Shown piece after piece: positions 16,219 through 21,864 of a stretch of DNA of 21,864 nucleotides. Every line of letters starts with the position of its first letter. Position 1 is the first letter of the stretch. This stretch comes from Ophiothrix spiculata (Eukaryota > Echinodermata > Ophiuroidea > Amphilepidida > Ophiotrichidae), in NCBI GenBank assembly GCA_000969725.1, contig JXSR01S022933.1; one strand, given 5' to 3'. The notes under the pieces were generated by a model. It made no database searches and was not told where the DNA came from. It saw nothing but the letters and a program-made list of their open reading frames with translations. Position numbers and translations under genes: made by a program.

Positions 16219-16814
16219 GTTAGTCATGCATCAGTAGAAACACCCTTATCAATTATATATGTGGTGGTTTTCTTTTATCAGTAGAAATGCACCATAATAA
16301 TTAAAATGGATGTGGTATTATTATTTCTTTAATTAGTAGAAACACACCCTATTAGTCACTTTTATACTTTCTTTTTCTTTATGATTTATTATCTTGCCTA
16401 AATCCATCTTTTATTCTGTGTTTTATGGATTATTAATCACATTTTATTTTATCAAATGTGCTACACACTTTATATTAGGTAAATTTAGACATGTTTTTCT
16501 TTAGAGTACAAAAGAGTGTGGATAAGTCTATAATAACTTTTTCTCTTGCTCCTGAAAACTTTAATGAAATTATAAGAGTGAGGCATTATTGGATACTCAC
16601 CCAGTCTAAATATTTTATCAACTTTCGATCAGGACTGGACATTAGCACCCACTCTCCAGCCAGAGGTGGGTGACTTTGGCATGGGACATGTTAGAATAGA
16701 GTTTCCTGCCTGACTGCAGATGAATTTTTCTTGAGTCTATTTTGAGTAATATAAACCATCTATGAATTTCTTCTCAGGTAACTTGCTCGATTGGTTAGTA
16801 CTGAAACATATAAT

Positions 16815-17025
16815 CCTGTATTCATAAAAGTTATTCCAGGAATAACTTTGTTCCTGGAGATAGTCCACAGTCTTGAACTAAGTTTGATTTAATACAGACT
16901 GGAATAACTAGTGTGTGGAATATCTTTATTTTTCATTTGTGAATACCAAAATGATGCCGTCATTGGAATAACTGAAACATTGTTCTTGGAAATTGAATAA
17001 AGTTATTCCCCTTTGTGAATACGGG
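16815..17025. mobile_element. MITE-like element with CCYGTATTCA ends (211 bp)
   Basis: The left end CCTGTATTCATAAA and the inverted right end CCCGTATTCACAAA match with two changes. Just inside the left end is a perfect GTTATTCC-A-GGAATAAC palindrome (16830-16846). GGAATAAC or its complement recurs several times across the element. It is non-coding. No clean target duplication was found. Confidence 0.7.
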
Positions 17026-17657
17026 CAGAAATGCCTAACCTTGCTTCTAATATCATATGATATATGCAAGATGGGCATGGTAAAAAAAATTGTATTCTTT
17101 AACTCAAGTTAGTCATTCTGTTTGTAAATGAAGAAGCAGCCATGCTTGTATAGTAGTTCAGATGTTGAACTCTCAACTACTTTACAAAGGAATTACTTGA
17201 AAGTGATATTTATTGAATTCTAAGTCTTCAAAACAAGTACGTCAAAGTGGCAACATTCCAAGTTATTAATTAGTGCAATCATCCACACTTAACGAATGAC
17301 GAACCCCAAAGAGTGTTTTGTAAATTCCATGGAAACCTAGTTGCATGGCTAATAGATCATGTTGACATTGACGAACCTGACATAACAACATGTATTTGTT
17401 TTGTAATCTGTAACAAAATAACATCTTCACAAATAAAAAGTACTAATGATTCATAATGACAAAATATAGGTTAAGAAATATCAAGTTGAGGTTATAGTTT
17501 ACCAGGATAAAAATAATTGGAACAATTTTGTTCCTACACATGGTTACTTTCTGTGCTCATAAAGTCAATTTTAGAACTTTTTAAAACTTTAATGGTTACT
17601 GCAGAAACAATTGTCCTTTCAGGATTTTCAGTGTGTCATCAATACCAGCACATCTTA

Positions 17658-17913
17658 GGGGCAAACCATTTGATTCTCAGGGGGGGGGGGCATGGAAGTT
17701 TATGTGAAAAAACAAATCTTGACCCAAAGATGAGTAAGAAAAAAACACCTTTACCCACCTGCTTGAAGGTAAAGTAAAACATAAAAAAACGCAATTTAAA
17801 AGGTTTGCCGCCAAAGGTGGCGAAAAAAAAAATCTCGCCGGCGGCGGCTAAAACCCCCAACTTGACTCAACCTCAACTTCCATGCCCCCCCTGAAAATCA
17901 AATGGTGCGCCCC
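17658..17913. mobile_element. MITE with TTA target duplication and G/C-tract ends (256 bp)
   Basis: The left end GGGGCAAACCATTTGATT and the inverted right end GGGGCGCACCATTTGATT match closely and continue through a CAGGGGGG tract and GCATGGAAGT, about 43 bases in all. TTA flanks both sides (17655-17657 and 17914-17916), fitting PIF/Harbinger-type insertion. The interior includes GCCGCCAAAGGTGGCG and GCCGGCGGCGGC blocks. Open frames that run through it on both strands are by-products of the repeat. Confidence 0.82.
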
Positions 17914-18633
17914 TTATGTGTAGCACTAGTTGTCATAGGAGTTGAGAACTAAAGGTCACTCTTTACCAATTTAAGATTCAACTATTTTAATTGTCAAGAT
18001 TTAAAATTGTCTGATGGTGAAGTTTTAACCTGGGAAGTTATCATGTATACCTATTGTAAAATATGACCTGATGATTTAAATATTGAATGAGCTAATTTCT
18101 TTTGAGCTTCTTGGTTTGTTATTGTAACCTTGATATTGAATGGTGTATATTTAAAGGGTTTGGCATTTGTTTTGTTTTATCAAAGGCTTGGTTTCCTGAC
18201 TTGCCTAAAAATTTGTTTTAATAGTTCTCCATACCACTCCCAGTAAAATAACTGAACTTAATTGATACTTCTGGCAAAATACTGTGCTGTTGCCATGGTG
18301 ATATGACATCACCATTTATTTATTAATCTACATACCTAACCCTGAAATCTGATTGTTAATAAAGAGAAGAATATATTTGGTTGCATGTTCCCAACCTTTG
18401 ATGATGTCAAGATTTTATACGATTAATTTTGAAAAGTAACTAAATCATGCAATTAGCTGATATTCATTGTCTTAATTGTAACAGCCCGTTGCATATTGTT
18501 GTAATCAAAGGAATTAAAAACAAGAGTCAGTGGTTGCCCAACCATGTTGTTCCTCATAGAGCAGAGATATTGTATCTGGATTTATTCTGAAATTGGTCCG
18601 AGTGCTTTGCAGATCACATAAATCTTCACTTAA

Positions 18634-19539
18634 TAAAGACTCCCAAAAAAGTATCGCCTCATCTCAATCAAATGGCTCCTGCGCCAATATGGAATACGCA
18701 AACGCAATTTGAAGATTGTGTACACAAGCGCTGGAGTTTCAGCTTTCATTTAACACCCTATTTTTGACAATTGACTGAGAAACACCAAAGTTATGAACAT
18801 TTGAAACCTTCAAGGTCGTTTTTTAGAAGTTGCAAATTTCATTTTTCGCACCGTACAAACCAGTAACACAAGATTAAGGATCAATATGAGGAGAGTGAGT
18901 TTGGTCACAGAAGCGCGCGGTTTTTCGAAAGCATGCATCATGGGGTTCCAAGCATCATCCATCAAGATATTAATTTTTTCATCTTATTAATGATGAGAAA
19001 CGATCTAAACTTCAGATTCAATTTGTAGACAATACTAGCCTTAAAAACAAATGGTGCACCGTTATTCGTCCTCTATAATGTGATCTGGTACTTGTGCCAT
19101 CTCATTAATGCTAGCAATGCCTCAATGCCTACCAGTTGAATGTCGTTTCTTCGGTTCATATTATTAATAAAAATGAATTAATGAAAATTTTCGAAAAAAT
19201 AATATCTGAATGGATAATTTTTAGACACCAATGACGCATGGTTTTGAAAGACCGCGTGTTTAATTGACCAAACTCACTTACCTCTCATATTGATCCTCAT
19301 TTTTGCGTTACTGGTTTGTACTGTGCAAAAAATTAAATTTGCAACTTTTAAAAAACGACCTTGAGGGTTTTAAAAGTTCATAACTTCGGTGTTTCTCAGT
19401 CAATTGTCAAAAATAGGGTGTCAAATAAAAGCTGAAACTCCAGCGCTTCTGCACACATCTTTAAATTACGTTTGCGTATTCCGTATTGGCGTAGGCGCCA
19501 TTTGTTCGAGGTGAGGCAATACTTTTTTGGGAGTCTTTA
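18634..19539. mobile_element. Long inverted-repeat (foldback) element, about 0.9 kb
   Basis: Arms of roughly 300 bp (18634-18940 and 19240-19539) match inverted from TAAAGACTCCCAAAAAAGTA at the outside, through GAAACTCCAGCGCTT-type, TGACAATTGACTGAGAAACA and AAACCAGTAACxCAA blocks, to GAGTTTGGTCA at the inside. The middle 300 bases are unrelated AT-rich sequence. No coding frame or transposase motif is seen. Target duplication could not be fixed. Transcribed as part of the intron, the arms would form a long double-stranded stem. Confidence 0.87.
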
Positions 19540-19952
19540 CATTTGATTACATCATTTCATGAACAAACCATGTCCATGTGTTTAGCAGCATCTATTGTGA
19601 CTTTCACTGAGCTAAGTATACCAATTTTCCATGCGATTTTGTTTCAAAGAGTCGAAGTTTGGTACATGCCCGGGGTGGCAGGGGAGTACTTAAAACAAAT
19701 TGGGTAGGTATGTGCGATATCCAACATAGGGTCTTTGGGAACTGATTTTTCCCATAAAATACAATTATTGGAACTAAAAATCACAAAATTAGCTTGAAAA
19801 CTTTATAAAATACATTTGTGAGTCTTTTTCTTTGAAAATGAGGGTCTTGGAACTGAAATAATCTTTAAATGGGTATCTTAGGGAGTGGAAGAGGAGGTTT
19901 GAAAAGGGGGTCTTGAGGGCGGCACATACCTGAACCTTCCATCAATGTAAGA

Positions 19953-19963
19953 CCCCCCCCCCC
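19953..19963. repeat. Poly-C tract
   Basis: A run of 11 C after GTAAGA, bordering a diverged GGTCTTGxGG-rich segment (about 19665-19960) that looks like old dispersed repeat sequence. A second run of 10 C followed by A-rich sequence lies near 20185-20203. Confidence 0.75.
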
Positions 19964-20754
19964 AGGGTTACGCGCAGCCCAACAAGGCCAGAGATACAAA
20001 TAATTCACCCTCCATGAGCCACAATCCAAGATGGTTGCCGTCCCATGGAATTTATGCAGTGGTCAAATTAAAATGGCGCTGAGCACTAATTCTTGTTTTA
20101 CTTTTTTTGGTAAAACTTGGAATTGAATGTAGCATTGCAACGGTTTTTATGCATATGAACTCAGCAACTATGGCTATGCTATTCCCCCCCCCCAAAAAAA
20201 AAGGAAAAAATGGAATTTCACTTTTTTAATCAGGATCAGAATTAGAATATCTGTAACTTAATGTATTTAGTAGCTTTATGACAATATTTGATATAAAACG
20301 TTCCATTTTCAGGTGGTATCTCTAATGAAGTGGAATTAAGATCTCTTTCAAACTGAACTTGCCTAAAATAGCACTGACGTCACTTTTGTGATGTTTTGTT
20401 ATGCCATCTAACCCAAATTTCTATTTAAAATTACAAATAGAATTTTTGAAAGAAATTTTTGTAAAAATGAACAAATCAAAATATGCACTTTGGTAATTAA
20501 AGGCTATACTGCAAGGGTAATTAAGCATGCCATTGTTAGTGGACACAGGATGGTCTTTATTCCTTAAGCTTGCATGGTGAACTGCTGTCTGCCAAAAAGA
20601 AGAAAAAAGGAATAGTTATATCAAGGTAAACAAACAAATTGTATTTACAAACAAATTGTCAAATATAGTTTGTTGTTGGCTCTTCAAAGAGTATGATATA
20701 TGCAAGTATTATTTTAAGATTTTAATAAGTTTGCCGTAATAGAGGATGATAATG

Positions 20755-21180
20755 ATTACCCAGGGGGTGTATGTGCCCGCTAGACTTTAAAATTTGACCA
20801 TCTCTTAACCACTCTTTTTACTCAAAAACCCACCCATCAATATATCTATTTTGACTGAAAAGCACCCATTTTACACAAATTGGGTGATTTTTGAGTCAAG
20901 TTTCTCAAAATACATCCAATTAAAGCAAATTGGACATGTTTTACTGTGGTGAAAACCACCCCATCGCTATACCAAATCTGAAAACCACCCCAAAAGGCAA
21001 GCAAATATGTGAAACGCCATGTCGAAAGGTACCTTAAGGGTCCCAAAATCAAAAATGACACCTTTTGGTTATTGGAAGTCAGTTTCAAAGTTACCTTCAA
21101 ATTGGTATAAGGCATCGGGCTGATTTGGAAAACTTTATAACCTTGATCATAAGAACCCCTCAGCTCCATTTCAAATCCTG
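20755..21180. repeat. Unclassified CACCC-rich repeat-like sequence
   Basis: CACCC-type words recur (AACCCACCCATC, AAGCACCCATTTT, AAACCACCCCATC, AAACCACCCCAAAAGG) with intervening AT-rich sequence. A 107-codon minus-strand open frame (20846-21169) crosses it but shows no domain or motif. I read this as an old dispersed repeat, not a gene. Confidence 0.35.
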
Positions 21181-21377
21181 ATGTGGTTAAAAATTACAAT
21201 GGTCTTCCTTCTTATCAGCAAGTACTTTCATATTGTGTGTTTCCAAAACAGTAATTGTTTGCCATGTCTGTAACATGTTCTATGTTATGACCAGGCCTGA
21301 AAGTGACCACTCACTGTGGGAATGAAAACCCAGACATTGAGTTACATAACACCTGTGACCAAGTGGTTAAGGCTATA

Positions 21378-21850
21378 GGGCGCACAACACTAAATAACTT
21401 CTCCATTGAAACCAATGCATTTTAGCCTAGATTCTTTGAGCTTTTTCATACTGGCGTGACAATATTTTGAAGTTTCAGTTAATATCAAGTTGTAGCCCAT
21501 ATTTTTATCTTTCAAATAACTTTCAATTAAAAAAACATTTTCCGATAAAAATTTTCGGTACGGGCTCGTAAACAGCGCCCCCGCTTTTTCCATCCAGTCA
21601 AAACGACCCCTAACCACTTTAGACATGCACCGGAACTTACGCTGTTAAATCCAATAAAAATATGGATGCCAGTTGTTTTGGATGCTATAAGTTATCACAA
21701 AACTCTAGTCATTTATATTCATAAACACAAAACCAGGTCACTTGTAACCAGTTCTACTATCATTGCAAAATAATCCGTGTGGACCTATGTTTTTTACCGG
21801 GACTTTCTACCCCTACACCATTCGTGGAGTGATTTAGTGTTGTGCGGTCT
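21378..21850. mobile_element. TIR element with CGCACAACACTAAAT ends (about 473 bp)
   Basis: CGCACAACACTAAAT near the left end (21381-21395) is matched exactly by its complement near the right end (21832-21846). TATA flanks both sides (21374-21377 and 21851-21854), allowing a TA or TATA duplication. The interior includes a 78-codon minus-strand open frame (21390-21626) with no recognised domain. The frame begins inside the TIR element, so it is probably incidental. Confidence 0.68.
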
Positions 21851-21864
21851 TATAACAACCTTGA

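Larger units (their letters stand above)
16219..21864 (+). other. Start of a long intron (at least 5.6 kb), repeat-rich
   Basis: From donor GTTAGT to the window end no exon with ACSS wording (ETGG, PGYYxTGD, SGKxMRR) was seen. The region holds TIR elements at 16815-17025, 17658-17913, 18634-19539 and 21378-21850, C tracts near 19953 and 20185, and diverged CACCC-rich repeat sequence at 20755-21180. Segments 17026-17657 and 17917-18630 are AT-rich with nothing recognised. Confidence 0.75.

Noticed and set aside
17517..17860. Open frames on both strands around 17517-17860
   Set aside because: They run through the TTA-flanked MITE and its G/C tracts and are by-products of repeat composition.
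20312..20360. Next ACSS exon beginning GGIS after TTTTCAG
   Set aside because: The preceding exon ends one base into a glutamate codon, so ETGG must come first. The segment lacks it, runs into a stop soon after and does not match family wording.
20846..21169. 107-codon minus-strand open frame
   Set aside because: It crosses CACCC-rich repeat-like sequence and shows no recognisable domain or splice context.

Overview
This is AT-rich eukaryotic genomic DNA from an animal. It holds seven internal exons of one plus-strand gene, separated by large introns packed with inverted-repeat mobile elements. The spliced product (335 codons in the window) is an acetyl-CoA synthetase (acetate-CoA ligase, AMP-forming). 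Its wording ([46 protein letters not shown]) is closer to the vertebrate mitochondrial paralogue ACSS1 than to ACSS2. Intron-exon structure, dispersed TIR elements, GGCCTA-type palindromes and poly-C/G tracts suggest a marine invertebrate, probably a non-vertebrate deuterostome (echinoderm, hemichordate or similar). That placement is inference. No bacterial-style genes, rRNA or CRISPR arrays were seen.

Layout. 1-500 is a palindrome-rich CATGG minisatellite with five 51-bp units. 880-985 is a degenerate TTAGGG-like stretch. The ACSS1-like exons lie at 1147-1243, 3589-3788, 5411-5586, 12986-13138, 14323-14470, 14978-15115 and 16126-16218. All have AG/GT borders and compatible phases. The start codon and targeting peptide lie upstream of the window. 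The exons after WWQT, including the rest of the adenylation domain and the C-terminal lid, were not found before the window ends. The gene is therefore a partial view, not evidently broken.

The introns hold most of the mobile DNA. The 7.4-kb intron between exons 3 and 4 contains a candidate 6.1-kb TIR element flanked by TA (6743-12857). Nested inside it are a foldback (about 8174-8526), a short MITE with a TTA duplication (9646-9807), a hAT-type MITE with an exact 8-bp duplication (10091-10697), a unit with clustered GTCGAC sites (about 11320-11870) and a 607-bp near-palindromic foldback (12111-12717). Other introns carry a TTAA-flanked piggyBac-type MITE (13604-13945), a hairpin (13305-13566), a TTA-flanked MITE (17658-17913), a 0.9-kb inverted repeat (18634-19539) and several short TIR elements. 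No transposase was recognised, so all appear non-autonomous.

The most notable observation is that exon 5, which encodes the WITGHS acetate-pocket motif, has been duplicated in tandem into the following intron. A second copy (14508-14672) has lost its frame and its GT donor, and a third fragment (14723-14785) is more decayed. This is a fossil exon duplication inside a core metabolic gene.
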